In this document: piece by piece, positions 7,970 to 16,788 of the stretch
Numbering within the stretch: the stretch's first letter is position 1
How the letters are laid out: each line of letters begins with the position of its first letter
Source: Cyclobacteriaceae bacterium
Lineage (GTDB): Bacteria; Bacteroidota; Bacteroidia; Cytophagales; Cyclobacteriaceae
Assembly: GCA_020436085.1 (NCBI GenBank)
Contig: JAGQYM010000009.1
Location: forward strand, 1 to 64,000
Length of the DNA stretch: 64,000 bases
Reading direction: 5' to 3'
Notes under the pieces: model-generated
What the model saw: only the letters and a program-made list of their open reading frames with translations
Told to the model about the DNA's origin: nothing
Database searches by the model: none
Program-made: the position numbers and the translations under genes

Positions 7970-8701
7970 CTAATTTCTCAGAATCCTTAGCTCCACTCTT
8001 CGATTGAGGCGATGTGCCTCTTCAGTGTTTTCGTTTGAGATAGGCTGCGTTCCACCAAAGGCTTTCGTTTTTACCTTGCTCTTTGGAACATCCTTGGACA
8101 CCAGGTAATCCTTCACCGCATCGACACGCGTTTGTGACAGCTTAAGATTCGCCTTGGGGTCCCCTCTGGTATCCGTGTGCCCTTCCAATTGGATAATCAT
8201 GTTTGGATTCTGATTCATCATCACCACCACCTTATCCAATTCAGTAAACGAACTCTCGCTGATCTTGGCCCTCCCCTGTTGGAAAATCAACTCTTTCAAA
8301 ACCAAAACCTTGCCTTCAGTGTGCGTATCATCTGCCACATCAGAAGCAGCTTGAGGTAAACCGAGCTCGATGTCTTTTAGAACTATCCTTGAATCATCCG
8401 CTTCAGCAGGGTCAAGCATGTATTTCGAAGGTGCATATCCGGGCGCTTCTACAGTGATTGAGTAACGCTCTTTATCAAACATCGGGAAACGATAGCTGGT
8501 ACCGCTTAGAGTACCTACCACGCTCCCGTAAGGGAGGCTCTGATAGGATATTCTTGCAGTCACCGGCTCTTTGGTTTCAGCGCTTGTGATATTTCCTGAA
8601 GCGTAAATCAAGGTGTCTGCTGCCTGCCCGAAAGTGTGGGCACTGGCTGCCGCGATAACCCAGACAAATAAAAATGCTTTCTTCATAACGTTTCTATTCA
8701 T
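7970..8701 (-). CDS. OmpA-family protein with carboxypeptidase-regulatory-like domain
   Basis: Encodes 243 residues. A signal peptide (MKKAFLFVWVIAAASAHTFG from residue 6) is followed by a beta-sandwich resembling carboxypeptidase-regulatory-like domains (residues about 33-115, ASGNITSAETKEPVTARISY) and an OmpA C-terminal peptidoglycan-binding domain (about 130-243; GHTDTRGDPKANLKLSQTRV, NRRVELRI). The start at 8701 has an AGGAG 10 nt upstream; Met6 (8686) is the alternative. It lies 13 bp downstream of a larger gene whose C-terminal half has the same two domains, so the pair is probably an operon and arose by duplication. Likely role: an outer-membrane or periplasmic protein anchored to the cell wall. 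Confidence 0.88.
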   Translation of the reverse strand: MNRNVMKKAFLFVWVIAAASAHTFGQAADTLIYASGNITSAETKEPVTARISYQSLPYGSVVGTLSGTSYRFPMFDKERYSITVEAPGYAPSKYMLDPAEADDSRIVLKDIELGLPQAASDVADDTHTEGKVLVLKELIFQQGRAKISESSFTELDKVVVMMNQNPNMIIQLEGHTDTRGDPKANLKLSQTRVDAVKDYLVSKDVPKSKVKTKAFGGTQPISNENTEEAHRLNRRVELRILRN

Positions 8702-8714
8702 GGCTTACCTACTC

Positions 8715-10745
8715 CTATAATTTCAGAATCTTGAATTCAACACGCCTGTTCTTTCTTCTGCCTTCCTTGGTCTCATTGGACTCGATCGGCTTCGTTTCAC
8801 CGAAGAAGGATACAGTGATTCTATTTTCGGCCACTCCTTTTTCAGTCAAATAGCGTACCACAGATTTGGCCCTTCTTTCAGACAAGGTCATGTTATACTC
8901 AGCAGGGCCAGTTGCGTCTGCGTGACCAGAAATCTCAACTTCGAGCGTACCGCGTTCTCCCATTAACGTTACTATTCGGTTCAACTCAGGGAACGACTCC
9001 GGCTTCAGCGTTGATTGATCAAAGTCAAAGAAGATGTTATTCAACGTGATGGTAGCATCCGGCTCAATCTTCGCCACTTCAATAGGCTCAAGCTGCATGT
9101 TTTGTACCTGCACTTGTCCATCCTTTGTTATGTTGCGCAGATCAAGATTTTGGCTTTCAGATATGTGACCACTTGCCTCTGCACGTACGCCATATAGATG
9201 GCCACCAGGTAAGTGTATTTCGTATTCTCCTGTTTCAGGATTCGACTGTGCGATACCAATTTCTTTGCCTTCGGGAAGCTGCTCGTAGATGATCTTCGCT
9301 GCAATAGGTTCTCCGGTCTTCGCATCAATCAGCTTGCCTTTCACTACCACGATCGGTTCAGGACTCATGAAGACTGGAAGCTTAACACGATAAACATCTG
9401 CATTGTCGATCGCCACTTCTCTTGAGTAATAGGCATACTCGCTGGTTGAAGGAATATTAAAGAAGAGATCATTCAACTTTGTATTAATGTCTCCGCCCAT
9501 ATTCTCTGGCTCAGACCAATTCGTCCAGGTGTCATCCAGGCGCTTCGTCATATAAACGTCAGCACCACCAAAGCCACTGAATCCGTCAGACGAGAAGTAC
9601 AGAGTCTTATTATCGGAAGCAAGGAACGGTGCTGTCTCCTCTCCAGCTGTATTCACTACATCACCAAGGTTGAGCGGCTCCGACCATAGACTGTCATTCT
9701 TTTGAAAACTTACATATAAGTCTCGTCCACCCTGGGTATCCTCACGCTCCACGGACATCAGTAGCGCTGTTCTTGTATTAGCCATGAAGTAGTTGGCCTT
9801 CTCATTGAAATTATAGTCATTTTCAATGTTGAGGGGTTTCGGTTTTGACCAATTTCCGTTTAAGTTGTCACTCACTGAAACACCAGCTACCATTTTACCC
9901 TTTTCCTGATACTTGTTCCCCAATAAGATAATCACCGACTTGCCGTCTGGGGTAGCAGAAACGGCATTGATAAAGTTTGGATTCTCATTGTTGAACTGAG
10001 GTCCCATATTTTTGGCCAGGCTCCATTTGCCATCCGCCCCCAATTCCGAATACCAGATGTCTTCTTTATCAGTCACACCTCCCATATTCTCAGGATGGTT
10101 TCTACGGCTGAAGTACAAGGTCTTGCCATCGGGAGACAATAGTGGGTTAAGCTCGCTGAAATCACTGTTTACATTCTCGTCTAATCTTTCTACGATCAGT
10201 CCTTTGCTCAATAACTCTGGGATGGAGATGTTGGCAATGATCGGATAGTGCGAGTCGGAGATCGCAACCGCGTCTATTGAAAAGTAGTCTGGCAATGCCG
10301 CCCCATCAAATTCCAGCTTCACTGCAGTTACTTTGTACGTTGTCTTTTCTACAAACACATTGAGCATTCGACCCTGTAGCGGAATTGACATTGGATTAAA
10401 GGTATGTACCAGATATTCGGTATCCCGTTGATCGTAGAGATACACATTCACCAATCCACTGGGGTTATATGATTCCGCAATAGCGATCTGTTGAACTTCG
10501 ATCGGATTGTCGTATCCTATCTTAATAAATTCCTTTCTTTTCGGCTTGTCGGGAGTCCATGCGTTGGGATTCTGACCTCCAGCCGGCAATACGTTGGGCT
10601 TGCCCAAAATTTGCTTGGCGGCATACTGAACGGGCGTTAGCTCTGACGAAAAATCGATGACTTTAGATCCCCATTGTACGACCTGGGCGAGGCCTATTCC
10701 CTGTGCTGAGATTGCAAAAGAAACAATAAGTAATAATCTCTTCAT
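8715..10745 (-). CDS. OmpA-family protein with beta-propeller (PD40) repeats
   Basis: Encodes 676 residues. Order of parts: signal peptide (1-20); an N-terminal region of about 150 residues that I do not recognise; PD40/WD40-like propeller repeats (about 190-450; LNPLLSPDGKTLYFSRR, ISATPDGKSVIIL-type blades, TAPFLASDNKTLYFSSDG); a carboxypeptidase-regulatory-like domain (about 455-540; VKGKLIDAKTGEPIAAKI); and an OmpA peptidoglycan-binding domain (about 565-676; GHADATGPAEYNMTLSERRA). The layout recalls PorE of the type IX secretion system, but PorE begins with TPRs, which I do not see, so I do not call it porE. Upstream of the 243-residue paralogue in a likely two-gene operon. Confidence 0.88.
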   Translation of the reverse strand: MKRLLLIVSFAISAQGIGLAQVVQWGSKVIDFSSELTPVQYAAKQILGKPNVLPAGGQNPNAWTPDKPKRKEFIKIGYDNPIEVQQIAIAESYNPSGLVNVYLYDQRDTEYLVHTFNPMSIPLQGRMLNVFVEKTTYKVTAVKLEFDGAALPDYFSIDAVAISDSHYPIIANISIPELLSKGLIVERLDENVNSDFSELNPLLSPDGKTLYFSRRNHPENMGGVTDKEDIWYSELGADGKWSLAKNMGPQFNNENPNFINAVSATPDGKSVIILLGNKYQEKGKMVAGVSVSDNLNGNWSKPKPLNIENDYNFNEKANYFMANTRTALLMSVEREDTQGGRDLYVSFQKNDSLWSEPLNLGDVVNTAGEETAPFLASDNKTLYFSSDGFSGFGGADVYMTKRLDDTWTNWSEPENMGGDINTKLNDLFFNIPSTSEYAYYSREVAIDNADVYRVKLPVFMSPEPIVVVKGKLIDAKTGEPIAAKIIYEQLPEGKEIGIAQSNPETGEYEIHLPGGHLYGVRAEASGHISESQNLDLRNITKDGQVQVQNMQLEPIEVAKIEPDATITLNNIFFDFDQSTLKPESFPELNRIVTLMGERGTLEVEISGHADATGPAEYNMTLSERRAKSVVRYLTEKGVAENRITVSFFGETKPIESNETKEGRRKNRRVEFKILKL

Positions 10746-10803
10746 GAATTACATCGGACAATCCCGATTTAAGGATTAAACATACTTAAAAAATTAAAAA
10801 CCG

Positions 10804-10829
10804 TAAAAAATAATACACCCTGCCAGGGT
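10804..10829 (-). terminator. Probable terminator of the patatin gene
   Basis: ACCCTGCCAGGGT (10817-10829) is a 13-bp near-perfect palindrome; read on the minus strand it forms a 5-bp stem with a 3-nt loop and is followed by an A/T-rich run containing six T residues. It is 47 bp after the stop codon at 10876. The same palindrome could also be an operator for the downstream OmpA operon. Confidence 0.5.
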
Positions 10830-10875
10830 CACAAATTCTATTAAATCGGGGTGAAATTGGCACTTTGAGCGGCCA

Positions 10876-13170
10876 TTACTCCATGGAAGTCTTGTTGAAA
10901 AGAAGAAAACCTACATGCAATAAAACGCCTAACTGGTTCTCTGGGTCATCGTAGTAGTTGACACTTAAACTGACAGGCCCTACAGTGCTGTGATATACCA
11001 TCCCAGCGGTGCCAGCAAAGAAGATATTGGTGATCTCATTGTCAAGAACAGCATCTTGATTTTGTCCCGGTACAATCGCCTCAAAAGGCTTAAAGAGATA
11101 GGCCTCCAATCGAAGGTCAAAATTGTTGCGCAGGGTGAACACATTCCGCCAACCGCCAGCCACATAGTTAAACGCCCTGAAGTTTTGAAGGAACAACGTC
11201 TTACTATCCTGAATTGGAAGGAAAGCAGGAGCATTTATCAATGAGCCCTGATAATTACTGAACACCGGTTGATTGGAGAAAACCCCATCCAGGTAATAAC
11301 CCGAACTATAAAAACCGGATCTGAAATATTGCTCCATAGTAATACGAGCTCGTACCCAAGACCGGCTTTCTTTTACCGGTTGATTTAGAATCGATGTACT
11401 TCCGGGTGTAAAATTTTCACTCATGGCAAACCAATCCGCACTAAAACTGAACGACTTGCCATCAGATGGATACTGTTTTCGATTAAGTGTACCAGCAGTC
11501 AGCTTTACTCCGGTTCTAAATCCAGAGAGTCTTAAGTCATCCAGCGTATCAAGCGAAGTCAGCACATTGTTGTTGATAAATCGATCATTGTTGTTAACAT
11601 AAAAACTATGAAGTGATGCCTTGTAGTGCCTGCCCAGAGGAAAGCCAATACTCGCTCCTGCCTTTCTGTCAATTCGCGTGAGCACAGTAGGAGAGAAGTT
11701 ATTAGCAATCACATCTTTACCTTCCAAATAATCCCACGTATTGAATGTCACCTGAGGTTCGAGGTAAAATTGCCCCAGGTTAGGCAAGTCCATCCGGTAT
11801 TTCATTTCAGCAGACTTGAAAAAGTTGCCTGCGTAAAAATTCAAACTGGCATGTACAAGCGCGCGATTGAAGTAGTAATAATTCAACCCAAGGAAAATAG
11901 TGCTGAAGCTTCGTGTCGCAATAGCGCCTCCGAAGTCGACCTGAAAATTATTTTGTGGTCTGCGGCCCAATCTAAAATTGAATGAACCCGAGGTCGTGTC
12001 ATACAAGATGCTTGGATAGACATTTTTGAAGTAGTCGTCTGAAACCAGCTTGTAGTAGCCTTTCTTCACATCGCTGAAGTACAATGGTCTTTTTCCATTT
12101 AGAAAAAATCGATTCAGATATCGTTGCTGCTTTGAATTGAAGCCATTGAATTTGACGTCTTCGATAATCCATGGCTTCGACTGGCTCGTAAAAAGATTTC
12201 TTGCGATAGCAACAGATTCGCACGTGCGCCTGTCTTCAATTTTGTTTCTTATTTCACCGATCTGTCTCAACGTCTGTTGATAGCCACTATCGATCATTTC
12301 CTTTGCATACTTGAAATCAAAGGCGGTATAAGGCTTCAAGTTGGGCTGAACGTAGACTCCCTTTCCCTCCAATTCAGAAGGATTTGACTTATCAAGTAAC
12401 ATGTACAACAATGATCGTGAGATCAGTTTGTCATCTTCCTCATAAGGATACTCTTCAAAAATCTTTGATGACACGTTTGAGCCGATGATCATCTCGGGAT
12501 TAAAGTCTTTTTCCATCACATCAATGGGAAAGTTGTTGTACACTCCTCCGTCAAAGAGGTATTTGTTTTCAACCTTGATCGGATGATAGAAGAAAGGAAC
12601 CGTTTGTGTGGCGCGAAGCGCATCGCTAAGCACACCCTCTTTTAAAACAATTTCGGTCTGGGTAAAAATATCGGCAGCGACAACGCGAAGTGGCACAAAC
12701 AGGCTATCAAAATTATTTTTTGAAATAGCAGATGCCTGCGCAAACATCTCGGCCAGGGCAAAATTGAGCGACAAATCGCTGGCTATACTGCTATTCAACA
12801 GAAAGCCATTGGTGGAATCCATGGAGACATTGAAGCGCACGAATGAAGGGTAAATTTCATTCTTGCTATACTCATAGTTGTAGCCAGGTTCTAATTGGCC
12901 ATTGATCCAACCCAAAAAGTGACGGGAAAGGGCGATATCTTCAATTTGACCGGGGCTCATGCCAGCTGCATAGGCTCCGGCTATGATCCCTCCCATTGAT
13001 GTGCCTACGACATAATCAATAGGAATTTCATTTTCCTCAAGCGCCTTTAGTACACCAATATGCGCAAGACCTTTGGCACCACCTCCGCTCAATACCACTC
13101 CCACACGTTGGGGAAAAACCTCAAACGATAGCAGGCTTAACACAATTAGGAAAAAGGTAGGTTTTCTCAT
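10876..13170 (-). CDS. Patatin-like phospholipase with C-terminal beta-barrel (type Vd-like)
   Basis: Encodes 764 residues from ATG 13170; a GTG seven codons upstream is possible but the ATG opens a good signal peptide (FFLIVLSLLSFEVFP). The patatin domain shows all its marks: oxyanion loop SGGGAKG (28-34), nucleophile GTSMG (Ser58), and the dyad aspartate in FDGGVYNNFP (Asp207). A POTRA-like region (IEDVKFNGFNSKQQRYLNRFF) and about 370 residues rich in beta-barrel strands follow, ending in a hydrophobic final strand. This matches PlpD/FplA-type proteins, in which a lipase domain is tied to an Omp85-like barrel. It is probably in the outer membrane; whether the lipase is exposed outside is not shown by sequence. 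Common in Bacteroidota as a rssA-like patatin protein. Confidence 0.9.
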   Translation of the reverse strand: MRKPTFFLIVLSLLSFEVFPQRVGVVLSGGGAKGLAHIGVLKALEENEIPIDYVVGTSMGGIIAGAYAAGMSPGQIEDIALSRHFLGWINGQLEPGYNYEYSKNEIYPSFVRFNVSMDSTNGFLLNSSIASDLSLNFALAEMFAQASAISKNNFDSLFVPLRVVAADIFTQTEIVLKEGVLSDALRATQTVPFFYHPIKVENKYLFDGGVYNNFPIDVMEKDFNPEMIIGSNVSSKIFEEYPYEEDDKLISRSLLYMLLDKSNPSELEGKGVYVQPNLKPYTAFDFKYAKEMIDSGYQQTLRQIGEIRNKIEDRRTCESVAIARNLFTSQSKPWIIEDVKFNGFNSKQQRYLNRFFLNGKRPLYFSDVKKGYYKLVSDDYFKNVYPSILYDTTSGSFNFRLGRRPQNNFQVDFGGAIATRSFSTIFLGLNYYYFNRALVHASLNFYAGNFFKSAEMKYRMDLPNLGQFYLEPQVTFNTWDYLEGKDVIANNFSPTVLTRIDRKAGASIGFPLGRHYKASLHSFYVNNNDRFINNNVLTSLDTLDDLRLSGFRTGVKLTAGTLNRKQYPSDGKSFSFSADWFAMSENFTPGSTSILNQPVKESRSWVRARITMEQYFRSGFYSSGYYLDGVFSNQPVFSNYQGSLINAPAFLPIQDSKTLFLQNFRAFNYVAGGWRNVFTLRNNFDLRLEAYLFKPFEAIVPGQNQDAVLDNEITNIFFAGTAGMVYHSTVGPVSLSVNYYDDPENQLGVLLHVGFLLFNKTSME

Positions 13171-13246
13171 CCGCCACGGTGATCCAAACACAAACTACGG
13201 GCTTAACGCCCGTAAAAATTACAAGATTACCCCTGAAATCAAAACA

Positions 13247-14560
13247 TCACTGCCCTGAGGCAATTGCTTCATCGGTTTCAACAAGCGGAAAGGCAATGGC
13301 GTTCAGCCTTAGCGTAGTTTCAGTTACAACTTGTTGAAAAGCAACTTTGCTTTCATCCTTGATAGGCTGTGACGGGGGTAGTTCCACTTTCAACGCATCA
13401 ACTTGTACACCATTTTTCCAAAATCGGTAACAAAGATGAGATCCTTTGGCCAGTCCCGTGCTTCCCACAAAACCAATGTTCTGCCCTTGACGAACTCTTA
13501 CTCCAGGTTTCATGCCCGATGCAATCTTTGACATATGGAGATACTGTGTAGTATAAGTGGCATTGTGCCTGATCTTCACATAATTTCCATTGGCTGCGGT
13601 GTAACGCGCTTCCAACACGATGCCATCTCCAACTGTCCTGATAGGTGTCCCAGTGTCAGCGGCAAAATCGGTGCCCAAGTGAGGTCTGAAGACTTTAGCC
13701 ACGGGATGAAAACGATTTCGCGAATAGCGCGAACTGATTCGCGTAAACTCAATCGGATATTTAAGCAATGCCTTGCGCAAGCTATTACCTCTTTCATCAA
13801 AGTAGTCAAGCCCTTCACCCTGATCGTATGGAAATGCGTAGTACCCGTTTGCAAAGTGCTCGAAATACACGCCTTTGATTTCGCCTATACCGATTGGCTT
13901 ACCTTCAACAAGATTTTCCTCATAGATCATTTTGAACTTGTCACCTTTTTGAAGGCGCTGAAAATCGACCTGCCATGCGAAGATGTCCACAAACCTGTTG
14001 GTAAGCTCATGCGTGATGCCCAGATCTTCGATGGTTTCCGATAATGTAGATTTTATCACACCTGTAATGGTTCTCTCTTCGGTCACTACTTCACGATGAC
14101 AGGCCTCCACCAGCAAAGTATCTTCTAAATGAAAAATGAAATAGTCGATCGGGTTAGGTTCGTAAATGATAGCCTTCGCGGTCTTCAGCGAATCACGCTG
14201 TGAGATGACCGTATATTTCTTGTTTGAAACAATTTTTCTAAAGTCGAAAAGCTGACGAGGAACAAAATGAAACTGTCTGTAAATTTCTGCTTTCACATTG
14301 TAGCCGGAAAGCAGGTCCGTGAATCTCTGATTCCTTTTTACAACATCTTCTGTGATGTGCAAGCTATCTACCACCATACCATAGAGCAGAGTTGGCTCAA
14401 TGATGTTTCTCTCTACTCTTGTTTCTGTATTCTGATCATCTTCATAAGTTGGCGGAAGAGAAAATACGGTTGGATCGACCAACAACACAACCGCAACAGC
14501 AGAGCCAAGCAGCACTAAGCTGGAAAGAATAATACCTCGGGTAGACTTTAGCATTTTCAT
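13247..14560 (-). CDS. M23-family peptidase, membrane-anchored, altered HxH motif
   Basis: Encodes 437 residues from ATG 14560 (an upstream in-frame start at 14590 adds ten unlikely residues). One N-terminal membrane helix (about 9-28), a long helical/OapA-like region with repeats used to wrap the catalytic cleft, then an M23 LytM-type domain (about 285-400). Zinc-site residues: HLGTDFA gives His294 and Asp298; YLHMSK gives the catalytic His342; the last motif reads SHLCYRF, so the usual HxH is His375-Leu-Cys377. The third zinc ligand is therefore Cys rather than His. It could still bind zinc, or the enzyme could be an inactive regulator as EnvC and NlpD are. The family cleaves peptidoglycan cross-links in the periplasm. 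Confidence 0.88.
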   Translation of the reverse strand: MKMLKSTRGIILSSLVLLGSAVAVVLLVDPTVFSLPPTYEDDQNTETRVERNIIEPTLLYGMVVDSLHITEDVVKRNQRFTDLLSGYNVKAEIYRQFHFVPRQLFDFRKIVSNKKYTVISQRDSLKTAKAIIYEPNPIDYFIFHLEDTLLVEACHREVVTEERTITGVIKSTLSETIEDLGITHELTNRFVDIFAWQVDFQRLQKGDKFKMIYEENLVEGKPIGIGEIKGVYFEHFANGYYAFPYDQGEGLDYFDERGNSLRKALLKYPIEFTRISSRYSRNRFHPVAKVFRPHLGTDFAADTGTPIRTVGDGIVLEARYTAANGNYVKIRHNATYTTQYLHMSKIASGMKPGVRVRQGQNIGFVGSTGLAKGSHLCYRFWKNGVQVDALKVELPPSQPIKDESKVAFQQVVTETTLRLNAIAFPLVETDEAIASGQ

Positions 14561-14673
14561 CAGTTTAAAAAATCGCCCTGATCGGGCCACAAGTTCAAAA
14601 AATGAGGCTTTAGAAGCCAGAAAACCTAAGCCAAATATAGGAATAACTGCCTAAAATTGAGGCAATTGGCCCT

Positions 14674-16728
14674 TTATCTATAAAGCTCGCGGTACTTTTT
14701 AACACCCGAGTCCAAAAAGCGGACAAATTTTTCAGGATTCTTGTCGTAGCCATATGGCCATGCCAGCACTTTTTCATCTTCACCAACCAACACATAAAAC
14801 GGTTGAGCGTTGTTTTCCAGATTCGCAATCTGGAGATCAGCGTTTTGCTTACCCAAAGTCTTTTTTACCTTACCGTCATAGCTTGATGTGAACCATTCCG
14901 ACTCGGGAAGTTCTGTTTTATCATCCACATAAAGAGCCACGATTACATAATCGTTTTGCAATCGTTTAAGTACTTGAGGATCGGACCACACTACAGCTTC
15001 CATCTCGCGACAGTTGGTACAACCGTGACCGGTGAAGTCAATGAACAAAGGTTTGTTCTGTTGCCTTGCACACGCGAGCGCCTGATCGTAATCAAAATAT
15101 CCATTGAGCCCATGAGGCAAATGAAGAAACTCGGCATACTTTGGTTGCTCACACCCTGCATACACCGTCCCTGTTCCCTCTTCACTTACCAAATCAAAAT
15201 CAAGTGTGTACTTAGGAGGAATATATCCGGCCAACGCTTTTAACGGAGCTCCCCACAATCCGGGAATCAAGTAAACGACAAATGAAAACGTTGCGATGGC
15301 AAGGAAGAGTCTACCCACTGTGACCTTTTCCACAGGGCTATCATGTGGTAGTCTGATTTTCCCCAGAAAATAAAATCCAAGCAGTACAAAAACCACAATC
15401 CAAATGGTGAGGTTTGTATCGCGATCGAGCAAGCCCCAATGGTATGCCTGATCTGCAATGCTGAAAAACTTCAAACACAGGGCAAGCTCAAGAAACCCAA
15501 GTGTCACTTTTACTGAGTTCAACCATCCACCTGACTTTGGTAAACCTTTGATCCACTCCGGGAAAATGGCGAACAATGTAAAGGGGATGGCAAAAGCTAA
15601 TGCGTAAAAGAACATGGCAAGAATTGGCTTCATGACGTGTCCCCCCGCAGCCAGCACCACCACATTACCTACGATCGGAATAGTACATGAAAAAGACACC
15701 AACACAAGTGTTGCTGCCATAAAAAAGACACCGATCCATCCACCTTTCTCTGCTTGTTGATCTACTCTATTCACAAGCTGGTGCGGTGCATTGATTTCGA
15801 ACAATCCCAAAAAGGAAAGTGCAAATACAATGAAGATGACGAAAACGAAAAGATTAGGAGCCCAGTGCGTAGCCAATGCATTGAGGCCTTCAGCGCCAAG
15901 CGCAAAGGCAAACACGGTACCTGCCAGTGTGTAAATCAAAATAATCGAAACACCGAATGCTACTGCTTTGCGAACACCTGTGCTTCTCGATTGACCTTCT
16001 TTTAAAAAGAATGTCACTGTCATCGGAATCATCGGAAAGACGCAAGGCGTAACCAACGAAGTGAGTCCGAGAAGAAATGCAAATACCAGATAACCCAAAA
16101 ATGATTCATCGCTTAGGGTATTTTCACCATCTAAAATTGACTCATCGATATAGGGGCCCTTGTTGTCTGAGTTTGTAGTTGTCTGGACAACAGCTTCATC
16201 CTGTTTTATTTCTCCATTGGTATCATTGTTTTGCGAGGTAGAAGCATCCCCATTTACTTGAAAATTAGTAAACGAAAACTCACCATCGCCCGGCACACAA
16301 CGTCCATCCACTTCTGTACAAACCTGATACTCATAGTCTCCCTTTATGACGGCCGAAGTCGAAAGAATCTTCACCTTTTGAATGAACTGCGCAGTCTTCT
16401 TAAATATCTTAACATCGCATTCGAAGATGTCATCATATTTATCAACCGGATTTATGGGCACGATGCCTCCAACGAGTTGATATCCGGCATTAGGCTGAAA
16501 ATTAAAAGTCGTTTTAATCGGCCCGTCTTCACACGGAAACTCACTGGAGTACAAATACCAGTCCGCATCTATTTTCACATTGAAAATAAGGTCTACCTCT
16601 TCCCCGGCATTTATCGAAGATTTTGAAGTGGTTGTGGACCATTTAGCTGGTTCTAATATCTGAGCCTTCAGCGGCACAATTCCAACAAGCAAAAACAAAA
16701 AGGCTCGCATCATCATGGTGTAATTCAA
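14674..16728 (-). CDS. dsbD: Thiol:disulfide interchange protein DsbD-like
   Basis: Encodes 684 residues. It moves electrons from cytoplasmic thioredoxin across the inner membrane to periplasmic partners. Three modules are visible: an N-terminal periplasmic beta domain with Cys137 and Cys144 (QVCTEVDGRCVPG); an eight-helix CcdA-like core with Cys229 (TPCVFPMIPMT) and Cys348 (FSCTIPIVGN); and a C-terminal thioredoxin domain with CTNC (Cys570, Cys573). All six redox cysteines of DsbD are thus present. A low-complexity linker (about 160-195) joins the first two modules. The signal peptide may start at Met5-Met7 rather than Met1. Likely partners in this window are the exported thioredoxin-fold proteins at 32821 and 33463, by function only. 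Confidence 0.93.
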   Translation of the reverse strand: MNYTMMMRAFLFLLVGIVPLKAQILEPAKWSTTTSKSSINAGEEVDLIFNVKIDADWYLYSSEFPCEDGPIKTTFNFQPNAGYQLVGGIVPINPVDKYDDIFECDVKIFKKTAQFIQKVKILSTSAVIKGDYEYQVCTEVDGRCVPGDGEFSFTNFQVNGDASTSQNNDTNGEIKQDEAVVQTTTNSDNKGPYIDESILDGENTLSDESFLGYLVFAFLLGLTSLVTPCVFPMIPMTVTFFLKEGQSRSTGVRKAVAFGVSIILIYTLAGTVFAFALGAEGLNALATHWAPNLFVFVIFIVFALSFLGLFEINAPHQLVNRVDQQAEKGGWIGVFFMAATLVLVSFSCTIPIVGNVVVLAAGGHVMKPILAMFFYALAFAIPFTLFAIFPEWIKGLPKSGGWLNSVKVTLGFLELALCLKFFSIADQAYHWGLLDRDTNLTIWIVVFVLLGFYFLGKIRLPHDSPVEKVTVGRLFLAIATFSFVVYLIPGLWGAPLKALAGYIPPKYTLDFDLVSEEGTGTVYAGCEQPKYAEFLHLPHGLNGYFDYDQALACARQQNKPLFIDFTGHGCTNCREMEAVVWSDPQVLKRLQNDYVIVALYVDDKTELPESEWFTSSYDGKVKKTLGKQNADLQIANLENNAQPFYVLVGEDEKVLAWPYGYDKNPEKFVRFLDSGVKKYRELYR

Positions 16729-16788
16729 TTTGCCGCTAAAATAACGAAGGGACGGTTAAAAAAGTTGAATCGAGTGACCAGCATTTGA

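Noticed and set aside
8715-10745. Calling the larger OmpA protein PorE of the type IX secretion system
   Set aside because: The N-terminus shows no TPR repeats; propeller, regulatory and OmpA domains alone are not enough for the name.
14610-14828. Minus-strand frame of 72 residues overlapping the 3' end of dsbD
   Set aside because: It lies in another frame within the thioredoxin domain of dsbD and has no features of its own.
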